Shown: positions 1-6,652, counted from the first letter of the stretch. The stretch: DNA of 7,011 nt from Ferruginibacter sp. (GCA_025357775.1 JANXOQ010000347.1:1-7011); one strand, 5' to 3'. The notes: generated from the sequence alone by a model not told the origin. Numbers and translations: made by a program.

Positions 1-741
1 TTTTTCTGCAAGTGCAAGGGTAGAATATTCTTTTTCTACTATGTAAAATGTGTTACTATCAGTTGTATTTACTATTACTGGTACACTAACAGTAGCTTTA
101 ATGCTATCTTTTGGGTTTACACTTTTTGCAGTGTCTGATGTAATATTTGCAATAGTATCTTTTGGTATATCATCAATTGTAGTAATAGTAGTGCTGCCTT
201 TTTTTGTTGCAAAATAAATGCCTAGTGCAGCAGCTGAAAGCAATAAAATACCTAACAAGGCTAAAATGGCTATTTTACTTTTATTACTGCTTTTATCTTT
301 TTGCGGTGTTGCAAAGCTTACTTTTTCTATTATTTTTTCAGTAACAACTTTTGGAGTTTCTGCAAGTAATACACGGGAAGTGCCTGCTTGTATAAAATTA
401 TAAATACCAGTTTGAGATTTTTGTAATGTACCAATGCCCTCCAAAACAAGCGGTTTACCAATGTTTAAAAATTGTTTATTAAGCATTATAAACGATTCTA
501 AATCTGAGGTAGCTAAAGGCCTTATTTTTCGTGTATTAGCAATAATATATGTTATCAAACCTTCGTCTACATGGGCTTTAGGGTCGTAAATAAATTGTAT
601 ATAATCTTCCGGTAATACACTGTCTTTTTCATTATCTAAAGTAATATTTACATCGCTGGCGATAATAAATGTACCCATATCTTGTAACGTTACTTTTTTA
701 TTGCTGTATAAATACTGCACAATCAATTGCTCCATTTTCAT
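1..741 (-). CDS. HU-like (CCDC81-type) domain, TM and SPOR protein, C-terminus cut by window edge
   Basis: The 247 visible codons read without a stop to the window edge, so the gene is 3' partial. Residues 4-60 and 62-120 look like the paired bacterial CCDC81-type HU-like domains of Bacteroidota; each carries the degenerate turn of that fold (DMGTF at 21-25, EGIGTL at 101-106). A charged linker rich in K and S (145-156) leads to one clear transmembrane helix (157-177). A low-complexity T/D/S linker follows, and FYIVEKEYSTLALAEK (232-247) looks like the first strand and helix of a SPOR domain, which binds glycan strands of peptidoglycan. Expected topology is HU-like part in the cytoplasm and SPOR in the periplasm, so the protein could link DNA or another cytoplasmic partner to the cell wall; that role is inference. 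The ATG at 741 is chosen; ATG at 735 (MEQL) is an equally possible start. A good promoter lies upstream (777-807). Family call rests on recalled architecture, not a search. Confidence 0.78.
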   Translation of the reverse strand, partial: MKMEQLIVQYLYSNKKVTLQDMGTFIIASDVNITLDNEKDSVLPEDYIQFIYDPKAHVDEGLITYIIANTRKIRPLATSDLESFIMLNKQFLNIGKPLVLEGIGTLQKSQTGIYNFIQAGTSRVLLAETPKVVTEKIIEKVSFATPQKDKSSNKSKIAILALLGILLLSAAALGIYFATKKGSTTITTIDDIPKDTIANITSDTAKSVNPKDSIKATVSVPVIVNTTDSNTFYIVEKEYSTLALAEK

Positions 742-776
742 CAATAATAATTTTTCCTTTTAGTAAAATTGTATAA

Positions 777-807
777 CAAACCTACAAGTAAAATTGTACA
801 TTGCCAA
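777..807 (-). promoter_or_regulatory. Bacteroidota-type promoter for the HU-SPOR gene
   Basis: Read on the minus strand, TTG (807-805) is followed after exactly 20 bases by TAGGTTTG (784-777). This matches the Bacteroidota -33 TTG / -7 TAnnTTTG consensus at its usual spacing. The box ends 35 bases before the ATG at 741, giving a leader of about 30 bases. A weak AAAGGAA purine run sits about 14 bases before the ATG, too far to be a normal Shine-Dalgarno. Confidence 0.7.
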
Positions 808-826
808 GCATTAAAAATAAATGAAT

Positions 827-834
827 TAATTTTG
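827..834 (+). promoter_or_regulatory. TAnnTTTG -7 box four bases before the ATG of the small membrane protein
   Basis: TAATTTTG is a full match to the Bacteroidota -7 element and is followed by TAAA and then the ATG at 839. With the usual distance from this box to the transcription start, the mRNA would begin at or next to the A of the ATG, that is, leaderless. The nearest upstream TTG (801-803) is 23 bases away, a little farther than the usual 19-21, so the -33 element is weak or absent. Confidence 0.5.
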
Positions 835-838
835 TAAA

Positions 839-1174
839 ATGCTATCGGAGAAAGAAGAAAAATTTTTGCAATATTGGGAGCAAAATAGAGAAGAACATAG
901 TAGTTTTATTAGTAAACTAATAAGAGGTTTACCTATGGCATGTGTTTTTTGTTTACCTATTTTACTATTGCTAGTTGTTGTGTATTTTTTTATTCCTGAT
1001 TGGTATATAAAAATTTCAAAAACATCTAGTTCTACTTTTACGGTCGTAGCCATTGCTGTTTTTATAGCAACCATTTTTTATGCATTTACACGAATGCACT
1101 TTAAATGGGAAATGAACGAGCAATCTTTTTTAGAATTGAAGCATAAACAAAAAAAAGCTAATGCAGCTAATTAG
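839..1174 (+). CDS. Small two-helix membrane protein of unknown function
   Basis: The 111-residue product is not one I can name. It has a charged N-terminal segment (1-29, rich in E, K and Q), a first transmembrane helix at about 31-53, a short loop with several S/T (60-66), a second helix at about 66-85, and a basic C-terminal tail (KHKQKKANAAN at 101-111). With both ends charged and two helices, both termini are probably cytoplasmic. No enzymatic motif is visible. It is preferred over the 82-residue antisense reading frame at 826-1074 because it has a -7 box right before the ATG, a sensible membrane-protein composition, and a gap of only 29 bases to the FKBP gene with no promoter motif between, which suggests one operon. 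Its function may therefore be envelope-related, but nothing in the sequence proves that. Confidence 0.72.
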   Translation: MLSEKEEKFLQYWEQNREEHSSFISKLIRGLPMACVFCLPILLLLVVVYFFIPDWYIKISKTSSSTFTVVAIAVFIATIFYAFTRMHFKWEMNEQSFLELKHKQKKANAAN

Positions 1175-1203
1175 CATTAATAGTAATCTTAAAACAACAA
1201 AAA

Positions 1204-1743
1204 ATGAAAATAATGAAAAAATGGTATCTTTTATCTACGCTTGCTCTTATTGTTTTTACAAATTGTGGCAAAATAAATAACACATCTACCACAGATTGCT
1301 CCCAATTGCCAATAGAAACTAATGCTACACCAATTGAAAAGCAAAATTTAGATGCATACCTAGCGGCTAATGGATTAACAACGACAGCTGTTGAAAAAAA
1401 TGGAATGTATTATATAATTACAAATCAAGGTACTGGTGTATCTCCAAACTTATGCTCAAACTTATCTGTAAGTTACAGAGGTAATTTAATAACTGGGAAT
1501 ACAAATGGAGGTATTTTTGATGAAACACTTTCAGGTGAAACAGCAAATTTTCCATTATCTAATGTTATAAATGGTTGGAAAATTATTTTTCCATTAGTAA
1601 AGGCTGGTGGCAATGTTACTTTATTTATACCTCCTTCATTGGCTTATGGCGCACAATCTAAACCATCTAAAGGTGGTGGCTATTCTTCTATACCTTCAAA
1701 TTCTTATTTAAAATTTACGGTGTCATTAATAGCTGTTCAATAA
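1204..1743 (+). CDS. FKBP-type peptidyl-prolyl cis-trans isomerase, probable lipoprotein
   Basis: The enzyme would speed cis-trans isomerisation of X-Pro bonds during protein folding in the periplasm. Residues 1-20 form a signal peptide with a basic start (MKIMKK) and hydrophobic core, ending at Cys21 in FTNC, a loose but plausible lipobox. Residues 45-80 are a lead-in helix region found in Bacteroidota FKBP lipoproteins. The FKBP domain covers about 82-179 and keeps the residues that line the FKBP12 active site: Tyr91, Phe105-Asp106, Phe116, Val121-Ile122, Trp125, Tyr148 (in LAYG) and Phe171. An active isomerase is therefore likely. The domain is C-terminal and alone, without the N-terminal dimerisation domain of FkpA/Mip proteins. 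ATG 1204 is used; ATG 1213 (MKKWYLL) would also give a good signal peptide. No Shine-Dalgarno is seen. The gene lies 29 bases after the small membrane protein gene and is closed by the hairpin at 1768-1794. Confidence 0.93.
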   Translation: MKIMKKWYLLSTLALIVFTNCGKINNTSTTDCSQLPIETNATPIEKQNLDAYLAANGLTTTAVEKNGMYYIITNQGTGVSPNLCSNLSVSYRGNLITGNTNGGIFDETLSGETANFPLSNVINGWKIIFPLVKAGGNVTLFIPPSLAYGAQSKPSKGGGYSSIPSNSYLKFTVSLIAVQ

Positions 1744-1767
1744 TATCATTAATATACTTTAATTTAA

Positions 1768-1794
1768 CCTTGAAATATTTCAAGGCTTTTTTTT
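1768..1794 (+). terminator. Intrinsic terminator after the FKBP gene
   Basis: An 18-base perfect palindrome, CCTTGAAATATTTCAAGG (1768-1785), is followed by C and a run of eight T (1787-1794). It forms a hairpin with a stem of seven to eight pairs, a classic rho-independent terminator. It ends the FKBP transcript 24 bases after the stop. Because the sdaA start codon is only 12 bases further on, the element also lies in the 5' region of sdaA and could act there as an attenuator or operator. Confidence 0.85.
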
Positions 1795-1806
1795 AAAATA
1801 AAATTT

Positions 1807-3240
1807 GTGAACCACGAAGCAATTTCAGTTTTTGATATGTTTAAAATTGGTGTTGGTCCTAGTAGTAGCCACACACTAGGGCCTTGGCGTGCCGCACGGC
1901 AATTTACTCAAAAACTAGCAGAAAAAAATATACTAAAACACGTAGATACATTGCGTGTGCTTTTATATGGTTCACTAGCAAAAACAGGTATTGGGCATGG
2001 TACCGATATAGCAGTGCAGTTAGGACTATGTGGATATGACCCTGTAACATTTGATGTAGAAAACATCCATTCAAAAATTAGTGATATAAAAGTAACTCGA
2101 AAATTATTACTTGCTGGTTTGCATGAAATAGAATTTTCACCTTCGGGTGATATAGAATTTCTATTTACAGAAACGCTAGCTTTTCACTCTAATGCAATCA
2201 CTTTTCTGGTAACATTAAAAAATGAAGAAACGTTTGCAGATACATATTACTCTATAGGTGGAGGATTTGTAATACAAGAAAATAATGCAAACATAAGAAA
2301 AACGTCTGCTGATGTTTTACTACCTTTTCCAATTAATACCTCTGATGATATTTTGCATTGGTGTAGAAAAACTGGAATGAGCATTAACGAAATTGTAATG
2401 GAAAACGAGCTAGCATGGCTAAGTGAAGCAGAAATAAAAACAGGTGTGTTGGGTATTTGGAAGGTGATGAAAGAATGTATTTACAAAGGCTGCCATACAA
2501 AAGGTACATTACCTGGCGGGCTTAATGTAAAGCGCCGTGCATTTGCTGCAAATAAAAAGTTGTTGCAAAACTTAAATTACAACAATTACGATGAGTGGCT
2601 CGTGCAAATTATAAATGGAGGCAATAAATTTAATTATATTCTAGATTGGGTAAGCTGTTTTGCGCTAGCAGTAAATGAAGAAAATGCATCTTTTGGAAGA
2701 GTAGTTACCGCTCCTACAAATGGTGCCGCTGGAGTAATACCAGCAGTATTGCAATATTTCATTTGCTTTTGTGATGGCAATGAGGAAGAAAAAATTATTA
2801 AATTTTTACTTACTGCATCGGAGATTGGGAGCATATTTAAAAAAGGAGCTACCATAAGTGCAGCCATGGGTGGCTGCCAAGCAGAGATAGGTGTAAGTAG
2901 TGCCATGGCTGCTGCTGCGCTTACAGAAAGCTTAGGTGGTACCCAACGCCAAGTGTTAATGGCAGCAGAAATTGCAATGGAACACCACCTTGGTATGACC
3001 TGTGACCCCATTGGTGGGCTTGTGCAAATACCATGTATAGAACGAAATACTATGGGAGCTATAAAAGCTATAACTGCTTGCCAGCTTGCATTACAAAGCA
3101 CGCCAGATTTTGCCAAAGTAAGCTTAGATGCTGTTATAAAAACGATGTGGGAGACTGCACAAGATATGAATAGTAAATATAAAGAAACTGCTGATGGAGG
3201 CTTAGCTATAAATATTTCAGTAGGGTTAAGTGAGTGTTAA
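1807..3240 (+). CDS. sdaA: L-serine ammonia-lyase (L-serine dehydratase), iron-sulfur type, single chain
   Basis: The cytoplasmic enzyme converts L-serine to pyruvate and ammonia with a [4Fe-4S] cluster instead of PLP. At 477 residues it has both parts of the single-chain form: the N-terminal beta domain (about 1-165, with [16 protein letters not shown] at 8-23 and YYSIGGGFV at 147-155) and the alpha catalytic domain ([11 protein letters not shown] at 235-245, APTNGAAG at 302-309). Three cluster cysteines are visible: Cys357 (GGCQAEIG), Cys399 (TCDPIGG) and Cys410 (PCIERN). The spacings of 42 and 11 residues match my memory of the Legionella enzyme. The last residue, Cys477, fits the tail cysteine that caps the cluster and leaves when serine binds. 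The GTG start at 1807 is chosen because family members begin shortly before ISVFD; the in-frame ATG at 1837 would remove that strand, and a stop lies in frame at 1771-1773. No normal ribosome binding site is seen. Confidence 0.96.
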   Translation: MNHEAISVFDMFKIGVGPSSSHTLGPWRAARQFTQKLAEKNILKHVDTLRVLLYGSLAKTGIGHGTDIAVQLGLCGYDPVTFDVENIHSKISDIKVTRKLLLAGLHEIEFSPSGDIEFLFTETLAFHSNAITFLVTLKNEETFADTYYSIGGGFVIQENNANIRKTSADVLLPFPINTSDDILHWCRKTGMSINEIVMENELAWLSEAEIKTGVLGIWKVMKECIYKGCHTKGTLPGGLNVKRRAFAANKKLLQNLNYNNYDEWLVQIINGGNKFNYILDWVSCFALAVNEENASFGRVVTAPTNGAAGVIPAVLQYFICFCDGNEEEKIIKFLLTASEIGSIFKKGATISAAMGGCQAEIGVSSAMAAAALTESLGGTQRQVLMAAEIAMEHHLGMTCDPIGGLVQIPCIERNTMGAIKAITACQLALQSTPDFAKVSLDAVIKTMWETAQDMNSKYKETADGGLAINISVGLSEC

Positions 3241-3297
3241 ACAACTAAACTTAAGATTACAAAAATAATATCAATAAAAATTATAAATCATAAACAA

Positions 3298-3327
3298 AAA
3301 AGGCAACCTATGATTAGATTGCCTTTT
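3298..3327. terminator. Bidirectional terminator between convergent sdaA and coiled-coil genes
   Basis: The arms AAAAGGCAA (3298-3306) and TTGCCTTTT (3319-3327) pair over nine bases. After one C-A mismatch the stem continues with CTA/TAG (3308-3310 with 3315-3317) and a TGAT loop. The plus strand ends in TTTT for sdaA; the minus strand ends in six T (from 3301 down to 3296) for the coiled-coil gene, whose stop lies about 20 bases before the hairpin. The stem therefore serves both converging genes. The AT-rich stretch 3241-3297 holds nothing else I can recognise. Confidence 0.8.
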
Positions 3328-3347
3328 GTAAAATATTGTGTAATGGT

Positions 3348-4352
3348 TTAATTAAAAAGTCCACCTTTTTTTAATGCTCTATATCCATCCCCAACTTTAA
3401 AACCATTGTTGTAAACCTCTATTTTGTAATTTCCTATTTCAAAATTTGCATTTTGTCTCCAATCAAAACTTACCGTTTGTTTTCTGTTTTGAGTATAACT
3501 AACTTCAATTTTTTGTGTGTATGTTTTTTCTTCTCCACTTCTTAAATCAAATGTGCCAGAGCCCAATGCTTGTACAGCTATTGGAGTTCCATCAGGTGAA
3601 AATAAGCACACATATACCTCTTTATTGCCGCTCTCAGTAAGCATATTTTCATCTAGGTCAAAACTAATTCTAAGTTTGTCTACTTTTTTAGCAACGGTCG
3701 TAGAAGATTCTTTGCCATTCTTTTTTTCGGCAATGCCTACAATATTAAAATTAGAAGCATGTAAAGTAGAACCAAGTTCAATCAACTCTTCTTTTTCTTT
3801 TATAACTATTTTAGAAGAGTCAAATTTTCGTTGTGCCCTATCTCTTTGCCCTACAACGGTAGCTTTTTCTTGTACAAGTTGAGTTTTTTGCACTTGTAAA
3901 ACTGTGTTTTGTGTTTTATATCCTTCAATATCTCCATTCAATGATTTAATTAAATCCTTAGCTTCAGATAATTCGGCTTCAGTAGCATCTACTTTATTTA
4001 AAAGAAATTTTATCCTTGCTTTCTTTTCATCAATTTCTCTATCTTTTGTGGTTATTGTACTATCTTTTTTTGAGTTATTGGTTTTTAAAACATCATATCT
4101 CATGGCTGCATCTTCCAATTCTCTTTGTAATTGGTCTCTTTGTCCAGAGGTAGACGCAATAACAGTTTCTTTTTGTACAACTGTTTCTTTAATTTTATTT
4201 TTATCGTAAATTACATAGCCCCAAGTACCTAATAATGCTGCTACAAGCAAGCCTATTAGCACTCCTTTAAAATTTTTATTTTCTTTTTTTACGCCAACAG
4301 TTGTAGATGGTGTAGTTACATTTTCTTTTTCTGGATAATTTTCGAATGCCAT
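3348..4352 (-). CDS. Membrane-anchored coiled-coil protein with C-terminal beta domain, function unknown
   Basis: I do not recognise a named family in this 334-residue protein. A polar N-terminal tail (1-28) precedes a single transmembrane helix (about 29-49, GVLIGLLVAALLGTWGYVIY), with no lipobox or signal cleavage site. Residues 52-195 are K/E/Q-rich with heptad-like spacing and very few helix breakers, so a long coiled coil is likely. Residues 196-334 change character to alternating hydrophobic and polar residues with many G, T, Y and F, suggesting a beta sandwich (for example LRISFDLDENML at 227-238, EVYVCLFSPDGT at 245-256, GNYKIEVYNNGF at 307-318). The basic side of the helix (KKENKNFK before it) predicts a short cytoplasmic tail and the coiled coil plus beta domain in the periplasm. 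The block GQRDQLQREL (70-79) recurs as GQRDRAQRKF (168-177). It is closed by the terminator at 3298-3327. A role as envelope spacer or scaffold is only a guess. Confidence 0.85.
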   Translation of the reverse strand: MAFENYPEKENVTTPSTTVGVKKENKNFKGVLIGLLVAALLGTWGYVIYDKNKIKETVVQKETVIASTSGQRDQLQRELEDAAMRYDVLKTNNSKKDSTITTKDREIDEKKARIKFLLNKVDATEAELSEAKDLIKSLNGDIEGYKTQNTVLQVQKTQLVQEKATVVGQRDRAQRKFDSSKIVIKEKEELIELGSTLHASNFNIVGIAEKKNGKESSTTVAKKVDKLRISFDLDENMLTESGNKEVYVCLFSPDGTPIAVQALGSGTFDLRSGEEKTYTQKIEVSYTQNRKQTVSFDWRQNANFEIGNYKIEVYNNGFKVGDGYRALKKGGLFN

Positions 4353-4377
4353 TTTTTATTGATTTAAAGTAAAAATT

Positions 4378-4407
4378 AAAATTTATTAAATGTGAAAATT
4401 AATACAA
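4378..4407 (-). promoter_or_regulatory. Weak candidate promoter for the coiled-coil gene
   Basis: On the minus strand TTG (4407-4405) is followed after 19 bases by TAAATTTT (4385-4378), which matches TAnnTTTG except for the last base. It would give a leader of roughly 20 bases before the ATG at 4352. In such AT-rich DNA a near match is easily found by chance, so this is tentative. Confidence 0.3.
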
Positions 4408-4472
4408 TATTTTTGTCTTGCAAAATTTGAATAAACTGTAAACTAATTCCATGCCAAAATTGGGTAATTGTA

Positions 4473-4503
4473 TTGTTTAGCCAAATATTAGATTATATTT
4501 TTG
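4473..4503 (+). promoter_or_regulatory. Bacteroidota-type promoter for holA, apparently leaderless
   Basis: TTG (4473-4475) is followed after 20 bases by TATTTTTG (4496-4503), a full match to the -33/-7 consensus with normal spacing. Only AAAA separates the box from the ATG at 4508, so the transcript should start at or within a base or two of the start codon. No Shine-Dalgarno could be present on such an mRNA. Confidence 0.7.
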
Positions 4504-4507
4504 AAAA

Positions 4508-5515
4508 ATGAGTGTAGAAAAAATTATAGGTAGTTGGAAAAAAAATAGCTTTAAACCCGTTTATTGGCTGGAAGGTGAAGAAGAATTTTATATAGACCAG
4601 GTAATGGAATATGCAGAGCAAAACATTCTTTCAGAAGCAGATGCTCAGTTTAATTTAACCGTGTTTTATGGCAAAGATGCAGACTGGGCAGCAGTTATAA
4701 ATGCTTGCAGGCGCTATCCAATGTTTGCAGAAAAACAAGTTGTATTGCTAAAGGAGGCGCAATTTATGAAAGATATTGATAAACTTGAAGGATATATTGC
4801 AGCTCCTTTATCAACAACAATTTTTGTAGTAGGATATAAAGCTAAAGGTGTGGACAAAAGAACAAAGCTTTATAAAATTTTACAAACAAATGCGGAAGTA
4901 CTTACTACTAAAAAAATTTCTGATAGTAAAATGCAAGAATGGATAATAGAACTTGCAATTCAAAAAGGTTTTAGTATTCAACCAAAATCAGCATCACTTT
5001 TGGAAGAACATATAGGCAATGATTTAAGCAGAATTGCGAATGAAATTAATAAACTTTCTATAAACCTAAAGCATAAAAAAACGATAGACGAAAATGATAT
5101 AGAAAAATATATTGGTATAAGTAAAGAGTACAATGTATTTGAATTACAGGCTGCAATAGCAAAAAAAGACCTTGTACGTTCTATAAAAATTTTAAACTAT
5201 TTTGAAGCAAATCCCAAGGCTGCTGCTATACAAATGGTTTTACCAGCTTTGTATGCCTATTTTAGTAAAATATATGCGGTATATGGCATGGCTGATAAAA
5301 GCGATAATACACTAAAACCCCTTTTTTATTTTAATCCAATATCATTATCGCAAGCAAAAGATGCTATGAAATTTTATGGCTACCAAGGTGTGGAAAAAAT
5401 ATTACTCTTACTACATCATTACGATTTAAAAAGTAAAGGAGTAGGTGATAGTGGCACAAATGGTGCTATTTTAATGAAAGAAATGGTAGCCAAAATGATG
5501 CTAACTGATATTTAA
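4508..5515 (+). CDS. holA: DNA polymerase III subunit delta
   Basis: Delta is the clamp-loader subunit that opens the beta sliding clamp; it works with the tau/gamma subunits and delta prime at the replication fork. The 335-residue length is normal for the family. Domain I begins with the family signature PVYWLEGEEEFYID (17-30), where the AAA+ fold lacks a working Walker A, as expected for delta. YPMFAEKQVVLLKEA (70-84) holds the PMF-type stretch that in delta forms the beta-clamp contact. TTIFVVGYKAKGVDKRTKLYK (103-123) is the strand and loop after it. Residues 140-205 form the lid domain (GNDLSRIANEINKLS at 170-184), and EYNVFELQAAIAKKD (207-221) opens the C-terminal helical collar, ending near the DLKSKG motif (306-311). 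The ATG at 4508 fits the family start and the promoter. Divergent from the coiled-coil gene; 93 bases to the next gene, with no clear terminator. Confidence 0.94.
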   Translation: MSVEKIIGSWKKNSFKPVYWLEGEEEFYIDQVMEYAEQNILSEADAQFNLTVFYGKDADWAAVINACRRYPMFAEKQVVLLKEAQFMKDIDKLEGYIAAPLSTTIFVVGYKAKGVDKRTKLYKILQTNAEVLTTKKISDSKMQEWIIELAIQKGFSIQPKSASLLEEHIGNDLSRIANEINKLSINLKHKKTIDENDIEKYIGISKEYNVFELQAAIAKKDLVRSIKILNYFEANPKAAAIQMVLPALYAYFSKIYAVYGMADKSDNTLKPLFYFNPISLSQAKDAMKFYGYQGVEKILLLLHHYDLKSKGVGDSGTNGAILMKEMVAKMMLTDI

Positions 5516-5577
5516 AATATGTTGAAAGATTGTTAAACCTTTGTATCAATCAAATCCATCTATCTCAAAAGGCTTAG

Positions 5578-5585
5578 TATCTTTG
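5578..5585 (+). promoter_or_regulatory. Candidate -7 box for the agmatinase-like gene
   Basis: TATCTTTG matches TAnnTTTG and lies 23 bases before the ATG at 5609, so the leader would be short (about 18 bases) and without a Shine-Dalgarno. No TTG is found 19-21 bases upstream, so the -33 element is missing. Its place in a 93-base gap after holA supports a separate transcription unit, but read-through from holA is also possible. Confidence 0.45.
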
Positions 5586-5608
5586 TATAAATATAACGCA
5601 GCATTTCA

Positions 5609-6652
5609 ATGACAGATTTGTCTAATTTTGACCCCAACTCAGTAGGAAACCCTAATAACAATATTTTCGGATTGCCATTTTCTGAGGAAGATGCAAGGCT
5701 TGTAATTGTGCCAGTACCATGGGAGGTAACGGTAAGCTATAATGCAGGCACAGCAAGGGCTCCGGATCATATTTTTACAGCAAGCTTGCAAGTAGATTTA
5801 TTTGACCCAGAACTAAAAGATACATGGAAGGAAGGTTTTTTTATGCGTTACCCAGATAAAAAAATATTGACTAAAAGCGATTTTTTGAGAAAGGAAGCAG
5901 AATTGTATATTAGTTATATATCTCAAGGAGATGTAGTTAGCGCAAATAAGTTTATGTGCAAAACACTTAGAGACATAAATGAAGGTAGTTTATTTTTAAA
6001 TAATTGGGTATACGAGCAAACAAAAAGTTTGCTTGATAAAGGCAAATTAGTAGCATTACTTGGTGGAGACCATAGTACACCGTTTGGTTTTTTTAAAGCT
6101 ATTGCTGAAAAAAATATAGAGTTTGGCATTTTGCAAATAGATGCCCACATGGATTTAAGAAAGGCATACGAAGGGTTTAATTATTCTCATGCATCTATTA
6201 TGTACAATGCTTTAGAAGAAATACCACAATTAAAAAAATTGGTGCAAGTAGGCATAAGAGATTATTGTGAAGAAGAGTTTTATTATATGTGTGCAAGCAA
6301 TGGCAGAGCTATAACTTATTTTGACAAGGATATAAAAGAACGATTGTTCGAAGGAGAAACGTGGAAAAATATTGTGGATGAAATAGTAAACCACTTACCA
6401 CAAAATGTTTTTATTAGTTTTGATATTGATGGATTAAATCCAAAGCTTTGCCCTCATACAGGTACGCCAGTGCAAGGTGGTTTTGAGGCACAAGAAATGT
6501 ATTATTTGTTTAAAAAAGTAATGCAAAGTGGTAGAAAAATTATTGGATTTGACTTAAACGAAGTAGGAGTGAGCCATGATGAGTGGGACGAAAATGTAGG
6601 AGCAAGAATATTGTTTAAATTATGTAGTATTCTTACCGCAAGCAATTCATAG
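5609..6652 (+). CDS. Agmatinase/arginase-superfamily (ureohydrolase) enzyme
   Basis: Ureohydrolases use two Mn ions to hydrolyse a guanidino group: agmatine to putrescine and urea, arginine to ornithine and urea, or formiminoglutamate to glutamate and formamide. All six metal ligands are in place: His155 in GGDHS (152-156), Asp178, His180 and Asp182 in DAHMD (178-182), and Asp272 and Asp274 in SFDIDGLNP (270-278). The following CPHTGTPVQGGF matches the GTGTP segment of agmatinases, and GFDLNEVG near residue 315 is the usual late strand. At 347 residues it is longer than typical agmatinases of about 300. The extra length is an N-terminal lead (1-30) and an insertion of about 60 residues (70-130) before the first metal motif; the usual N-terminal GxPxDxG segment is replaced by PVPWEVTVSYNAGTARAP (35-52). 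I therefore leave the substrate open, agmatine being the first guess. No decarboxylase or polyamine gene is visible nearby. The stop overlaps the next gene by one base. Confidence 0.9.
   Translation: MTDLSNFDPNSVGNPNNNIFGLPFSEEDARLVIVPVPWEVTVSYNAGTARAPDHIFTASLQVDLFDPELKDTWKEGFFMRYPDKKILTKSDFLRKEAELYISYISQGDVVSANKFMCKTLRDINEGSLFLNNWVYEQTKSLLDKGKLVALLGGDHSTPFGFFKAIAEKNIEFGILQIDAHMDLRKAYEGFNYSHASIMYNALEEIPQLKKLVQVGIRDYCEEEFYYMCASNGRAITYFDKDIKERLFEGETWKNIVDEIVNHLPQNVFISFDIDGLNPKLCPHTGTPVQGGFEAQEMYYLFKKVMQSGRKIIGFDLNEVGVSHDEWDENVGARILFKLCSILTASNS

Noticed and set aside
218..403. Plus-strand frame of 61 codons with a leucine-rich stretch
   Set aside because: It is antisense to the transmembrane segment of the HU-SPOR gene; the leucine run comes from the reverse complement of its lysine/serine and hydrophobic codons. 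The minus frame is open over 741 bases with a promoter and domain matches.
826..1074. Minus-strand frame of 82 codons
   Set aside because: It overlaps the small two-helix membrane protein, lacks a promoter or partner, and has a composition typical of an antisense shadow.
2634..3116. Minus-strand frame of 160 codons
   Set aside because: It lies wholly inside the conserved catalytic domain of sdaA on the other strand, and its product shows no recognisable domain.
3517..4209. Two plus-strand frames of 121 and 101 codons
   Set aside because: Both are antisense to the coiled-coil gene; their serine- and phenylalanine-rich products reflect reversed lysine and glutamate codons.
4353..4507. AT-rich 155-base divergent gap considered for a small RNA or regulator site
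   Set aside because: Apart from the promoter elements listed, I see no stable hairpin, repeat or short gene; the A/T runs match the background of the genome.
5528..5551. Possible hairpin GATTG...CAATC after holA
   Set aside because: The stem is only five pairs, mostly A-T, with a loop of about 14 bases and no T-run after it, so it is not a credible terminator or riboswitch.
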